NCBI RefSeq assembly: GCF_001695575.1 | Contig: NZ_LUAX01000001.1 | Span: forward strand, 2,108,001-2,172,000 | From: Vibrio europaeus | GTDB taxonomy: Bacteria; Pseudomonadota; Gammaproteobacteria; Enterobacterales; Vibrionaceae | Direction of reading: 5' to 3' | Length of the DNA: 64,000 bases | In this document: positions 40,027 to 49,410 of the stretch, piece after piece | How positions within the stretch are numbered: the first letter of the stretch is position 1 | Layout: every line of letters starts with the position of its first letter | Notes under the pieces: model-generated | What the model was told of the DNA's origin: nothing | What the model saw: the letters and a program-made list of their open reading frames with translations, nothing else | Database searches by the model: none | Position numbers and translations under genes: made by a program

Positions 40027-40137
40027 TGTCCATTCTCCATTTCGTCAATTTTATCTTTGCAGCGCTTTGTACTAGAGTGAGCGTAACTGAGACCCAATCC
40101 TCTGGTTTCACTGCATTTTATTTATTTCGAGCCTCGT

Positions 40138-40905
40138 ATGAATAGAGATAATATCAAAGACGATACAAAACCGATGAGCTTGCTATCACTAATCTTGTCT
40201 TTTATGGCGCTATTTGTGATCTCTGGCTTACTGTTTTTTCCATTGCGCGCTGAAACTCGACAAGTTCTTATCGGCCTCGACTTTATAATCTGTAGCATAT
40301 TCCTACTGCAACTCGGTGTAGATTTGATCCGCTCTACAGATCGAGTGCAATTTATGAAACGCCACTGGATAGACTTTGTGGCAAGTATCCCGATGATTGA
40401 GCCTTTGCGCTATGCAAGGCTATTTTCAATTTTGCGAGTGATCTTAGTTATTCGATCAAGCCGTAGCGTGATCAAACAACTGCTCAAGAACAAGCACGAA
40501 ACGACATTAGCGTCGATCCTATTGCTGATGGTGATCTTACTGACCGCGGGTTCAAGCATGATGCTGTTTATTGAAGGGCACTCACCGGATGCCAATATTC
40601 ATGATGGTGGCGATGCGATGTGGTGGGCGCTAGTGACGATTTCAACGGTCGGTTATGGAGACCACTACCCAGTCACCAACGCTGGGCGAATTTTAGCTGC
40701 AGGCTTGATCATTTGTGGCGTAGGTTTGTTTGGTATGATTTCTGGCCTAGTTACCTCAATGATTACCTCCCCTTCTAAAATACAGACCACTCGGTCAGAA
40801 AATAAAGAACGCTTGCTGCTTGAGTTAGTCGAAAAGCAAAATCAAATACTTGAACGCTTAGATCAGTTGGAAAGAAATCAAGAGAAACAAAAACGGGAAC
40901 CCTGA
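40138..40905 (+). CDS. Voltage-gated-type potassium channel family protein
   Basis: 255 residues with six hydrophobic helices. A positively charged S4-like segment (ARLFSILRVILVIRSSRS, about 95-112) and the K+ selectivity filter TVGYGD in WWALVTISTVGYGDHYP (about 160-178) are clear. The C-terminal tail is a short Glu/Gln-rich coiled coil (about 220-250) and could drive tetramerisation; there is no TrkA-N/RCK domain. The last codons and TGA lie inside the terminator hairpin of the convergent CYTH-CHAD gene. Confidence 0.9.
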   Translation: MNRDNIKDDTKPMSLLSLILSFMALFVISGLLFFPLRAETRQVLIGLDFIICSIFLLQLGVDLIRSTDRVQFMKRHWIDFVASIPMIEPLRYARLFSILRVILVIRSSRSVIKQLLKNKHETTLASILLLMVILLTAGSSMMLFIEGHSPDANIHDGGDAMWWALVTISTVGYGDHYPVTNAGRILAAGLIICGVGLFGMISGLVTSMITSPSKIQTTRSENKERLLLELVEKQNQILERLDQLERNQEKQKREP

Positions 40906-40915
40906 GGTTCCCGTT
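40892..40915. terminator. Terminator overlapping the K+ channel stop codon
   Basis: AACGGGAACC / GGTTCCCGTT, a perfect 10-bp stem whose 4-nt loop (40902-40905) contains the channel gene's TGA. On the minus strand it is followed by TTTTTG, so it best serves the convergent CYTH-CHAD gene. Confidence 0.8.
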
Positions 40916-40920
40916 ATCAA

Positions 40921-42438
40921 TTAATCTTGCCAGTATGGTTCGGCTTCGATACAGATGACTCGCGTCTGCTCCATCGCATGTAAAATTGAGCTTTCTTGTC
41001 TTGCTAACCAGCGCTCTAATTGCTCACGCTCTTCCCCTTCAAGCTTCTCAACCAGTTGCTCTAAGGTTTTTAGCTTAAGCAGGTCATCAGTACCGTGCAG
41101 CAAATCACTCCACGGTAAACGGAAACTATCGCGCTCATCAAAGTCAAACAGGCTAGCAAAACTTACCCCTGTATAAAGGTTACGCATCAAGCGGTATTGC
41201 TGCTCAATATAGTCGGCACTCGTTAGGCTTCTTTCTGGCGGAAACGCCTCCATCAACTCAGCCCAAGTACGGTCCAATTGCTGAACCGAAAAATGCTCAA
41301 TATTAAGTGACATCTTCTCACGAGATTTTTCATCTAAGAAAGGCTGCCAACCGCGAGTCAGGATCCAACGGCTCAAATCGAGGAGCAGGCCAGTGTAGCG
41401 GGCAGAGTTGAGCAACTCTAAAATCTGTTCGCGACTTGGTAGCTGCTGCTGTATCAGCTTAAGCTCACCAACAAGGAATTTGCGTGCGTCCAATTTACGC
41501 AACGCATGGCCTTTGTCATCTAGAAGGTCATCTAAATAGTCGTAGTCATGCAGCCATTCGAGGTCTTGCTCTAGCCATTTCAACTCTTGACGTAAGATAG
41601 CACTTGCTCGACGAGGGACGACACCACCATAAACGGTCAAGATCTGTCGAATAAAACTGATCGAGTTTTTAATTTCATGAACCGCTTCAATGGAGTCACG
41701 CTCAGAAAAAATCTGCTCGTGGTAATGCCAATGAGATAGCGCATGTTCTAGAGAGTTGATAAAGCAAGATTCAACCGTATCGCTTTTGTCAGTCTTAACC
41801 AAAGGCAGTGGCTTAACTTCGTCACCTTGGTAATCCATCGCCAAACGGTAGCCTTTAGCCGCTTTACTTAAGTTGCCGAGACGCATCCCACCTTGCTCAG
41901 AGAAACTTCTTGCCAACGTAAACAAGACATCAGTTTGACCCGACTTCAACTCAAGCTCCACTTCACAAATAGGATCTTCTTTACCATTTGCCTCCACTTT
42001 ACCTTGGTCAAAGGCAACTTCAACTTGGCTACCGTCAGGCATACCAATCAACCATTGCTCACGGGTGAAATTAGTGGCAAACAGAGGCTGTAGCTCAGCT
42101 TGTAACATTGCTATATCTTTGCCTGCTGGCCAAATATCTAGTGGATGAAGGGTAAGCTCTGGGTCGTTGCTATCATGTTCAGCGTTGAATTCCGGTCTTT
42201 GATGTAGACCCGCAACTACGCGTCCGGCGGTTTTAACCGTTTGCACATAGACATCATCAAAACGACGAATACGAAGGCCAATATCGTGTTGACGCAACCA
42301 TTGGTCAGGCGTATCGAAATAGGTGTTCCCTAACTCTCGACAACTGTGCTGAAGTACCTTGGTTTCTGATATTTTCTGACGCAAAGTCTCTGAAAATTCG
42401 GGAGAAACAAAAAACTTCAGTTCTATCTCGGTTTCCAT
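40921..42438 (-). CDS. CYTH and CHAD domain protein (YgiF-like inorganic triphosphatase)
   Basis: 505 residues. The N-terminal CYTH domain (1-200) has the signature EIELK right after the start and the charged tunnel residues expected of triphosphate-binding enzymes (GLRIRRFD, CEVELELKSG). The C-terminal half (about 210-500) is a helical CHAD domain (VHEIKNSISFIRQIL). E. coli YgiF hydrolyses inorganic triphosphate; it is next to glnE there, supporting orthology although this protein is longer. ATG 42438 follows AAAGGT; a 19-codon extension is not supported. Confidence 0.9.
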   Translation of the reverse strand: METEIELKFFVSPEFSETLRQKISETKVLQHSCRELGNTYFDTPDQWLRQHDIGLRIRRFDDVYVQTVKTAGRVVAGLHQRPEFNAEHDSNDPELTLHPLDIWPAGKDIAMLQAELQPLFATNFTREQWLIGMPDGSQVEVAFDQGKVEANGKEDPICEVELELKSGQTDVLFTLARSFSEQGGMRLGNLSKAAKGYRLAMDYQGDEVKPLPLVKTDKSDTVESCFINSLEHALSHWHYHEQIFSERDSIEAVHEIKNSISFIRQILTVYGGVVPRRASAILRQELKWLEQDLEWLHDYDYLDDLLDDKGHALRKLDARKFLVGELKLIQQQLPSREQILELLNSARYTGLLLDLSRWILTRGWQPFLDEKSREKMSLNIEHFSVQQLDRTWAELMEAFPPERSLTSADYIEQQYRLMRNLYTGVSFASLFDFDERDSFRLPWSDLLHGTDDLLKLKTLEQLVEKLEGEEREQLERWLARQESSILHAMEQTRVICIEAEPYWQD

Positions 42439-42644
42439 AGCTATACCTTTCAAAGCAGATAGAGACAGGATATTGCCTATTTTCTTACTCGGCAAGAAAG
42501 AAATATCGCGCTGATGATGATCTAAAACAGTTTTAATGAGTGATTTAATGGGTTAACATGCGCGCCTTTATAGCCATCGTTCAACATTTCGCCATGAAAT
42601 GGTGTATGTTAGTTTTTAGGTTATATTAATTGGGTTGAATGACC

Positions 42645-43325
42645 ATGCCAGTAAATACAATTATGGGGTTATTTGCAAAGTCCCCTATTAAACCTTTGCA
42701 GCGCCACGTTGTGTGTGTAAACGAATGTTGCTCGCATCTCGTTAACTTCTTTGAAGTAAGTTCAAAGGGTGACTGGGAGAAAGCATCAGAAATTCGTGCA
42801 CAGATTTCTCACCTAGAGAAAGAAGCAGACGTACTAAAGCGCGAAATTCGTCTTAAACTTCCTCGCGGTTTGTTTATGCCAGTAGATCGTAGCGATATGC
42901 TTGAACTACTCACGCAACAAGACAAACTAGCAAACCTTGCAAAAGACATTGCTGGCCGAGTCTATGGCCGTCAATTGACTATCCCTGCACCTCTTCAAGA
43001 AAACTTCATTGCGTACGTAAAACGTTGTTTAGACGCAGCAGAACAAGCGCAGAAAGTTATCAATGAGCTTGATGAGTTATTGGAAACTGGATTTAAAGGC
43101 CGTGAAGTAACACTTGTGGCTGAAATGATCCACCAACTGGATGTGATTGAGGACGACACGGACGCGATGCAGATTCAACTTCGCCAAGACCTAATGGCGA
43201 TTGAAGCAGATCTGAATCCGATTGACGTGATGTTCCTTTACAAAATTCTAGAGTGGGTAGGTGGTATTGCTGATCAGGCGCAACGTGTTGGTGCGCGTCT
43301 GGAAGTCATGCTGTCTCGCTCATAA
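42645..43325 (+). CDS. TIGR00153/DUF47 family PhoU-like protein
   Basis: 226-residue all-helical protein related to PhoU. MPVNTIMGLFAKSPIKPLQRHV at the start and SHLEKEADVLKREIRLKLPRGLFMPVDRSDMLELL are typical. Such genes are regularly paired with PiT phosphate transporters, and a PiT gene follows here, so a regulatory role on the transporter is inferred. An ATG two codons upstream (42639) is an alternative start; spacing of the GGG element suits either. Confidence 0.88.
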   Translation: MPVNTIMGLFAKSPIKPLQRHVVCVNECCSHLVNFFEVSSKGDWEKASEIRAQISHLEKEADVLKREIRLKLPRGLFMPVDRSDMLELLTQQDKLANLAKDIAGRVYGRQLTIPAPLQENFIAYVKRCLDAAEQAQKVINELDELLETGFKGREVTLVAEMIHQLDVIEDDTDAMQIQLRQDLMAIEADLNPIDVMFLYKILEWVGGIADQAQRVGARLEVMLSRS

Positions 43326-43457
43326 ACATAAGTTAACCAAATAACGAAGAGCATCTAACTAGTTCACACCCCTGCTAGGCGATAAATACTGACGCGCTGA
43401 AGGGGTTTTGTCGTGCTGAATTTTTGCTCCGCTTGTTATCAACAACTAGGTATTACG

Positions 43458-44717
43458 ATGGATATCCTTGCGAACTACGGCACTGTCCTGATTATTATTG
43501 CAGCAGCTTTCGGTTTTCTGATGGCGATTGGTATTGGTGCGAATGACGTTGCCAATGCGATGGGAACATCAGTAGGTTCAAAAGCATTAACCGTGAAACA
43601 AGCGATCATTATCGCGATGATCTTTGAATTTGCGGGTGCATATCTTGCAGGCGGTGAAGTAACCGACACTATCCGTAAAGGCGTAATTGAAACGTCCCTA
43701 TTTGCTCATCAGCCTGACGTACTTGTCTACGGCATGATGTCAGCGCTTCTTGCAGCTGGTACTTGGCTACTACTCGCCTCTTACATGGGCTGGCCTGTCT
43801 CAACCACTCACTCAATTATCGGTGCGATCATCGGTTTTGCATGTGTATCTGTCGGCACAGAAGCGGTGGACTGGAACTCAGTGCAAGGCATTGTCGGTAG
43901 CTGGATTATTACCCCGGTTATCTCAGGTTTCTTTGCTTACGTCATCTTTGTCAGCGCACAGCGTTTGATATTCGACACTGAGAAGCCGCTATTTAATGCT
44001 AAGCGCTTTGTACCTGTGTACATGTTTATTACCACTATGGTTATCGCTCTGGTAACCATCAAGAAAGGCCTTAAGCACGTAGGTCTTCACCTGTCAGACG
44101 GTGAAGCTTGGATGTGGGCGGCCGCTGTCTCTGCGCTCGTTATGGCAGGTGGTTACTTCTACATTCAGAAGAAATTCGCTAGCCGCGAAGATGATCACGG
44201 CTTTGCTGGTGTAGAAGGTATCTTCAGCGTACTTATGGTTATCACAGCGTGTGCGATGGCTTTTGCACACGGTTCGAATGATGTAGCAAACGCGATTGGT
44301 CCACTGTCAGCGGTGGTATCAACGGTTGAACACATGGGTGAAATCACAGGTAAGAGCACGATCGCGTGGTGGATTCTACCACTAGGTGGTTTTGGTATTG
44401 TTGTGGGTCTTGCGACTCTAGGTCATAAAGTAATGGCAACCGTAGGTACTGGTATTACTGAGCTAACTCCAAGCCGTGGTTTCGCAGCTCAGCTAGCCAC
44501 TGCATGTACTGTGGTTCTAGCTTCTGGTACTGGTCTTCCTATCTCAACTACGCAAACTCTAGTTGGCGCGGTACTTGGTGTTGGTTTTGCTCGCGGTATC
44601 GCAGCACTCAACCTAGGTGTGGTACGTAACATCGTCGCTTCATGGATTGTTACGCTACCAGCAGGTGCGCTACTTGCGGTTGTGTTCTTCTATGCAATTC
44701 AAGCAATGTTCGTTTAA
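43458..44717 (+). CDS. Inorganic phosphate transporter, PiT family
   Basis: 419 residues with about ten to eleven membrane segments and the duplicated PiT signature: GANDVANAMGTSVGSKALT near residue 29 and HGSNDVANAIGPLSAVV near 272. It imports phosphate as a metal-phosphate complex using the proton gradient or Na+. ATG 43458 is chosen from AGGT six bases upstream; the 15-codon extension is not hydrophobic in the family way. It forms a pair with the TIGR00153 gene and ends near a strong hairpin. Confidence 0.95.
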   Translation: MDILANYGTVLIIIAAAFGFLMAIGIGANDVANAMGTSVGSKALTVKQAIIIAMIFEFAGAYLAGGEVTDTIRKGVIETSLFAHQPDVLVYGMMSALLAAGTWLLLASYMGWPVSTTHSIIGAIIGFACVSVGTEAVDWNSVQGIVGSWIITPVISGFFAYVIFVSAQRLIFDTEKPLFNAKRFVPVYMFITTMVIALVTIKKGLKHVGLHLSDGEAWMWAAAVSALVMAGGYFYIQKKFASREDDHGFAGVEGIFSVLMVITACAMAFAHGSNDVANAIGPLSAVVSTVEHMGEITGKSTIAWWILPLGGFGIVVGLATLGHKVMATVGTGITELTPSRGFAAQLATACTVVLASGTGLPISTTQTLVGAVLGVGFARGIAALNLGVVRNIVASWIVTLPAGALLAVVFFYAIQAMFV

Positions 44718-44772
44718 TCAATAAGGTCAGTGATGTGTTAACTCACTGTCATTATTGACTCAAAACCGCATA

Positions 44773-44793
44773 AAGGGAGGCTCAGCCTCCCTT
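44773..44793 (+). terminator. Terminator after the PiT gene
   Basis: AAGGGAGG / CCTCCCTT stem with loop CTCAG and a T-rich tail, 56 bp after the stop. Confidence 0.75.
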
Positions 44794-44891
44794 CTTTGTT
44801 GCAGTCAACCTAGAAACTACTTACTATTTGGCGTTAGCAAAGAAATAGATTATGGGTTTGCAGACCCTCTTAGACTGTTAAAGGATTTACC

Positions 44892-45503
44892 GTGAAAAAA
44901 CTGGTTTGCTTCGTTCTAGCATCAATGCTTGCTGTTCCTGCAGCAATGGCTCAAGACCGTTACATCTCTGATAAGCTATTTACCTACATGCACTCTGGTC
45001 CTAGCAACCAATTCCGCATCATCGGCAGTGTCGATGCTGGTGATAAGGTGAAGCAAGTTTCAACGAATCGTGATACTGGCTACACTCAAATTGAAGATGC
45101 GAAAGGTCGTAAAGGTTGGGTAGAGAGCCGCTTCGTTACTCGTCAAGAGAGCATGGCACTTCGTCTACCTAAGCTAGAAAAAGAGCTGGCTGATGTAAAA
45201 GGGAAGCTTGCCAATGCACGTTCAAATGCAGACCAAGAGAAAGCGGGTCTGATTGATTCTCTCGCAACGCGCAACAATCAGATTGGCGAGCTTGAGCAAG
45301 GCTACAACGACATGAGTAAGCAGTTGTCTGCATCTCAGGAAGAAGTTCGTAAACTACGTGCTAAGCTAGATACGCAAAAAGATGACCTACTACTTAAATA
45401 CTTTATGTACGGCGGCGGTGTCGCTGGACTAGGTCTACTATTCGGTTTGATTCTGCCGAGCATCATTCCACGTAAAAAGCGTTCTCACAATGGTTGGGCG
45501 TAA
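44892..45503 (+). CDS. ygiM: TIGR04211 family SH3 domain protein (YgiM-like)
   Basis: 203 residues: signal peptide MKKLVCFVLASMLAVPAAMA, a bacterial SH3 domain (about 22-85, with YMHSGPSNQFRIIGSVDAGDKV), a coiled coil (about 95-165) and a C-terminal transmembrane helix (YGGGVAGLGLLFGLILPSII) followed by KKR. It is therefore anchored in the inner membrane facing the periplasm. Function is unknown. In E. coli ygiM lies directly before cca; here gspBA intervenes. Confidence 0.92.
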   Translation: MKKLVCFVLASMLAVPAAMAQDRYISDKLFTYMHSGPSNQFRIIGSVDAGDKVKQVSTNRDTGYTQIEDAKGRKGWVESRFVTRQESMALRLPKLEKELADVKGKLANARSNADQEKAGLIDSLATRNNQIGELEQGYNDMSKQLSASQEEVRKLRAKLDTQKDDLLLKYFMYGGGVAGLGLLFGLILPSIIPRKKRSHNGWA

Positions 45504-45527
45504 TCGCTGCAACAAACGTTAGATACG

Positions 45528-45553
45528 AAAAAGGTCACCGAGGTGACCTTTTT
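45528..45553. terminator. Bidirectional terminator between ygiM and gspB
   Basis: AAAAAGGTCAC / GTGACCTTTTT with loop CGAG and flanking A and T runs; placed between convergent genes. Confidence 0.9.
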
Positions 45554-45568
45554 TGATCCGTTGCAACC

Positions 45569-46372
45569 CTACCCTTGCCAATCATACAGTGCAGGCACTT
45601 CTATTAACTCGCCGTTAAAGCGTATCAAGCTAGATTGCTGCTCAATGGCCACCAATTCGATATTGTCACTCACCCAATCACCTTGGTTATACTCAACGCC
45701 GTTGATCTTGACCCATCGCTTGCTTGGTTTGCTCGAATAGACATGAGTTTGGAAATTTAAGGCTGGCAGCTTGCCATACCAACGTTCCGCCTGTTGAGAT
45801 AGATTTGAAGCTTCACTGTTTTGTGTATTGGATTCTGGTTTAGCATTGCTACTCAGCGCAGACTCAAACCGTTGCGCCAACTCCGGCGACAGCTGCGACA
45901 GATCAAGCCCAGATAGCAGGTCATCACTGCTTTCAGAGACATGACTCTCTGTCGTATTGACATCAACATGACTATCAACTGTACTCGCTTGCTCTAAAAC
46001 CTCTTGAGGTAACAAGTTGGTATCCTGCTCCATTTGGTTTAACCAATCACTCTGCGCCGAACTGCTATTGTCGCGATAAGTGACAGCCAAAGGGCCAAAG
46101 TCAGGAGCATGACTAGCTGTGTATTCAAAAGGCACTTCGACTAGAACGGTTTCAGCAACATTATGCTCCAACCAACGCTGATTCTCTGCTTGATAGGTTT
46201 GAAATGCCATTATCCCTGCTACAAATAGAGGCGGAATAAGTGCGAATGCAATATAGCGTCCTCGACGAGCTTCTTTCTGCTTCGCGACAGCATGAGCAGG
46301 TGCTTGGTAAAACGACGAAAGATTTTGATGACTACGCTCAGAGTGCTCTAAGGCTTGCATAACTTTAGACAT
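45569..46372 (-). CDS. gspB: Type II secretion assembly protein GspB (ExeB-like)
   Basis: 267 residues. Short cytoplasmic N-terminus, one transmembrane helix (about 38-60, IAFALIPPLFVAGIMAF), a long low-complexity periplasmic region, and a C-terminal GspB domain with VKINGVEYNQGDWVSDNIELVAIEQQ. With GspA it helps place the secretin GspD in the peptidoglycan layer. ATG 46372 lies 8 bases inside gspA and has GAGGT upstream. The rest of the secretion operon is not in this window. Confidence 0.9.
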   Translation of the reverse strand: MSKVMQALEHSERSHQNLSSFYQAPAHAVAKQKEARRGRYIAFALIPPLFVAGIMAFQTYQAENQRWLEHNVAETVLVEVPFEYTASHAPDFGPLAVTYRDNSSSAQSDWLNQMEQDTNLLPQEVLEQASTVDSHVDVNTTESHVSESSDDLLSGLDLSQLSPELAQRFESALSSNAKPESNTQNSEASNLSQQAERWYGKLPALNFQTHVYSSKPSKRWVKINGVEYNQGDWVSDNIELVAIEQQSSLIRFNGELIEVPALYDWQG

Positions 46373-47987
46373 TAGAATTAACCTCAAGAGACGTTAATGT
46401 TGGCGCTTGTGGCTGAGAAAGTTTTTCCAAAAGGCGTAATGTTTTACGTCCCGCAATACCATCAACAGTTAGTCCTTGCCAGCGCTGAAACAGCTCTACC
46501 TTATGTTTAAGCTGCTCATTAAACTGATTTTTTCCAGAAGACTGTTCCCCTAATACTTGGGAAAGGTGCTGGTCTAACACCGTGATAGCTTCGCCACTCA
46601 TACCCGGTTTTAAGGTTTGGTTCCAATAGCCCTGCCATATCTCGCGATATTCACCCCGCCAAATACTACTTAGCCATTCACGCTCAAACTCGAAAACTTG
46701 ATCGTTAGCTAATAGCTGAACATGGGTGTCAGATAGCCCTAACAACACTGCGAAGCGAGGTTGTTGGGCAATATTCAAGGTCAGCACGACAGGCACATTT
46801 TTCTCAGCGAGCTGTTCCAGAGAGCCGCTCTCAAGCGCACAGCGAAACAGAGCCTCGCCATTATCAAGGCACAACTGGTCTAACACAGAAGCTCGATATC
46901 CCCACACTTTATATAAAGCGGCAATCGCTACTTCTTGATTGTTGGCTTGATTAAGTTGCGTCTTCAATGACTGGGGGAAGATATTTTTTTTCTGCTGTAT
47001 GTTTTCAACAACTGGGTATTGCTGTTGTAGTTGATTAACAACAACGGGTGTCACAAGTGTCGGCGTCGCGTAGTATGCGCCAATCGACAAGATACTCCCG
47101 ACGAGAACAGAAAGTACGCTCGGAGAAAGGGAAACTTTTTTGCTAGAAGCCCTACTCGCAGCAGGCGGCACTGAGCCAGTTTGAAAGCTCATCACATCAT
47201 CGCAGGCTGCCACAACGATATTGTGTGTCGGATGCGGTTCTCCAATACTATAAGCTTGCTTAAGGCTCGCATCACACACCAAGTTAATCAGACGTGGAAT
47301 GCCCTGCGTTTGCCGAGCAATACATTTAATCGATTGAACCGAGAATAGTTCAGGATTACCACCAGCCAAAGCGAGACGAAACTTAATATAGTCTCTGGTC
47401 TCATCTTGATTGAGAGGCAACAAATGATATCGACCGGTAATTCGCTGCGCTAACTGCCTTAACTGTGGCATTTGCAGTTTCTGTTGTAACTCGGGCTGAC
47501 CAATCAACAGCACCTTAAGTAACTTTTGGCTTTCCGTTTCAAGGTTGGTCAATAAGCGTAGTTGTTCGAGGACATCTGCCGATAAATGCTGAGCTTCATC
47601 AATCACCAATAGGGTTTGAACCCGGTTAGCATGGTTACCCAATAGAAATTGATGAATCGACTGATTAAGCTGCTTTAGAGAAGCATTTTCCTGATAATGG
47701 ATATCGAACTCATCGCACACCGCTTCTAACAACTCAATATTTGAGAAAGTCGGATTTAAGATCAGCCCTGCTCGCGTGTTGTCTGCTAGAGTTTTAAGTA
47801 TCGATTTTGCAATGGTCGTTTTACCGGTTCCCACTTCACCCGTCAGCATAGCGAAACCACCACCTTCACCTAGCCCGGCTTGGATTTGAAAGATGGCTTC
47901 TTTATGACGTCGACTCTGATAGAGGAAACGAGAATTAGGCACAATAGAAAATGGCAATTCTGTCAGTGCAAAATGTTGTTGATACAT
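46365..47987 (-). CDS. gspA: Type II secretion assembly ATPase GspA (ExeA-like)
   Basis: 540 residues. An AAA+ domain with Walker A GEVGTGKT at 50-57 and Walker B LLVIDEAQ is followed by a transmembrane helix (about 285-305), a periplasmic region, and a C-terminal peptidoglycan-binding domain ending in VDGIAGRKTLRLLEKL. The domain order is that of Aeromonas ExeA: ATP use inside, murein binding outside. ATG 47987 (MYQQHFALTELPFSI) is taken from the family start with AGAGAAGAGAG upstream; 22 extra codons are rejected. It overlaps gspB by 8 bp and is divergent from cca. Confidence 0.93.
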   Translation of the reverse strand: MYQQHFALTELPFSIVPNSRFLYQSRRHKEAIFQIQAGLGEGGGFAMLTGEVGTGKTTIAKSILKTLADNTRAGLILNPTFSNIELLEAVCDEFDIHYQENASLKQLNQSIHQFLLGNHANRVQTLLVIDEAQHLSADVLEQLRLLTNLETESQKLLKVLLIGQPELQQKLQMPQLRQLAQRITGRYHLLPLNQDETRDYIKFRLALAGGNPELFSVQSIKCIARQTQGIPRLINLVCDASLKQAYSIGEPHPTHNIVVAACDDVMSFQTGSVPPAASRASSKKVSLSPSVLSVLVGSILSIGAYYATPTLVTPVVVNQLQQQYPVVENIQQKKNIFPQSLKTQLNQANNQEVAIAALYKVWGYRASVLDQLCLDNGEALFRCALESGSLEQLAEKNVPVVLTLNIAQQPRFAVLLGLSDTHVQLLANDQVFEFEREWLSSIWRGEYREIWQGYWNQTLKPGMSGEAITVLDQHLSQVLGEQSSGKNQFNEQLKHKVELFQRWQGLTVDGIAGRKTLRLLEKLSQPQAPTLTSLEVNSNV

Positions 47988-48075
47988 AACTCTCTTCTCT
48001 GGGAATTTAGTGCTAAGAAAAGTACCATTGCTGGCACAATTAGCCAATGCCAAACTGATGAAAAGGGAGAGCTAG

Positions 48076-49284
48076 GTGCAAAGATACCTTGTTGGCGGCG
48101 CAGTTCGCGATCAACTGCTAGATATTGAAGTCTATGATAGGGACTGGGTTGTTGTCGGTTCAACCCCTGAAGAGCTACTTAACAAAGGCTATACCGCGGT
48201 TGGTAAAGACTTCCCAGTATTTCTTCACCCAAAGAGTAAAGAAGAGCATGCGTTAGCAAGAACTGAACGTAAAGTCGGCTCTGGCTATACCGGATTTGAA
48301 TGTTACTTTGCCGCCGATGTCACCTTAGAAGAAGACCTGCTCAGACGCGATCTGACCATCAATGCGATGGCGCAAGATCCTGATGGCAATATCATCGATC
48401 CCTTTAATGGTCAGCGAGATCTCAACGAGCGGATCTTACGCCATGTATCTCAAGCGTTTACTGAAGATCCTCTCCGCGTACTGCGAGTTGCACGCTTTGC
48501 CGCTAAGCTTCATCACCTAGGTTTTAGCGTTGCCGATGAAACCATTGAGCTAATGCGCCACATTGCCAAGTCTGGTGAGCTAGAGCACTTAACCGCAGAA
48601 CGGGTTTGGCAAGAGTGGCATAAGTCGTTATCAACCCAAAATCCGCAAGTATTTCTCTCCGTCTTACAGCAGTGTGATGCTCTCAAGGTCGTCTTGCCTG
48701 AGCTCGATGCTTTGTTCGGTATTCCGCAACCTGAAAAGTGGCACCCCGAGATTGATACAGGTATCCACACGCTGATGGTTGCTAAACAAGCCGCACTGCT
48801 TAGCGAATCTCTTCCAGTCAGGTTTGCTTCTCAAGTCCATGATCTTGGCAAAGGCATCACGCCAGAGTCTGAATGGCCAAGCCACAAGATGCACTGTCAT
48901 ACTGGACTGAAACTGATCAAAGAACTTTGCGAGCGCGTCAGAGTCCCTAATGAGTATCGTGACCTCGCATTGATGGTCTGTGAGCAACACTCCAACATTC
49001 ATCGTGCTGCTGAGCTTCGCCCGGAAACCAAACTTAAAGTGCTGAACAAGTTTGATGTATGGCGTAAGCCGGAACGCTTACAAGACATTCTGATGTGTTG
49101 TATGGCTGATAGCCGTGGACGCACTGGATTTGAAGATATCGACTACCCGCAAAAAGCCATTTTCGAGCAGGCCTATCAAGCCGCTCTTTCCGTCAACGTG
49201 CAAGATATTATTAAAGATGGGTTTAAGGGTGCGGGAATAAAAGAAGAAATGGAAAAGCGTCGGGTTGAGGCGATAAAGGGCTAG
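48076..49284 (+). CDS. cca: Multifunctional CCA tRNA nucleotidyltransferase/2'3'-cyclic phosphodiesterase/phosphatase
   Basis: 402 residues. The nucleotidyltransferase head has [21 protein letters not shown] and the [12 protein letters not shown] motif; the C-terminal half has the HD-type phosphohydrolase motif QVHDLGKG. It adds or repairs the CCA end of tRNAs. It starts with GTG (48076) preceded by GGGAGA at 5-nt spacing. The last base of its TAG stop codon is also the first base of a 14-copy 8-bp tandem repeat. Confidence 0.96.
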   Translation: MQRYLVGGAVRDQLLDIEVYDRDWVVVGSTPEELLNKGYTAVGKDFPVFLHPKSKEEHALARTERKVGSGYTGFECYFAADVTLEEDLLRRDLTINAMAQDPDGNIIDPFNGQRDLNERILRHVSQAFTEDPLRVLRVARFAAKLHHLGFSVADETIELMRHIAKSGELEHLTAERVWQEWHKSLSTQNPQVFLSVLQQCDALKVVLPELDALFGIPQPEKWHPEIDTGIHTLMVAKQAALLSESLPVRFASQVHDLGKGITPESEWPSHKMHCHTGLKLIKELCERVRVPNEYRDLALMVCEQHSNIHRAAELRPETKLKVLNKFDVWRKPERLQDILMCCMADSRGRTGFEDIDYPQKAIFEQAYQAALSVNVQDIIKDGFKGAGIKEEMEKRRVEAIKG

Positions 49285-49395
49285 AGAACTGGAGAACTGG
49301 AGAACTGGAGAACTGGAGAACTGGAGAACTGGAGAACTGGAGAACTGGAGAACTGGAGAACTGGAGAACTGGAGAACTGGAGAACTGGAGAACTG
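49284..49395. repeat. 8-bp tandem repeat, 14 copies (VNTR)
   Basis: The unit GAGAACTG is repeated 14 times without a mismatch (112 bp), starting at the final base of the cca stop codon. It belongs to the same modular family as the arrays at 22.9 and 26.5 kb. The perfect copies suggest recent expansion by slippage. The apparent minus-strand reading frame through it is an artefact of the repeat. Confidence 0.95.
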
Positions 49396-49410
49396 GATGA
49401 TTGTGTCCTC

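Noticed and set aside
42439..42495. 19-codon extension of the CYTH-CHAD gene
   Set aside because: The family starts directly before the EIELK motif and ATG 42438 has AAAGGT upstream.
49284..49395. CRISPR array
   Set aside because: The repeats are directly adjacent with no spacers and the unit is only 8 bp; no cas genes.
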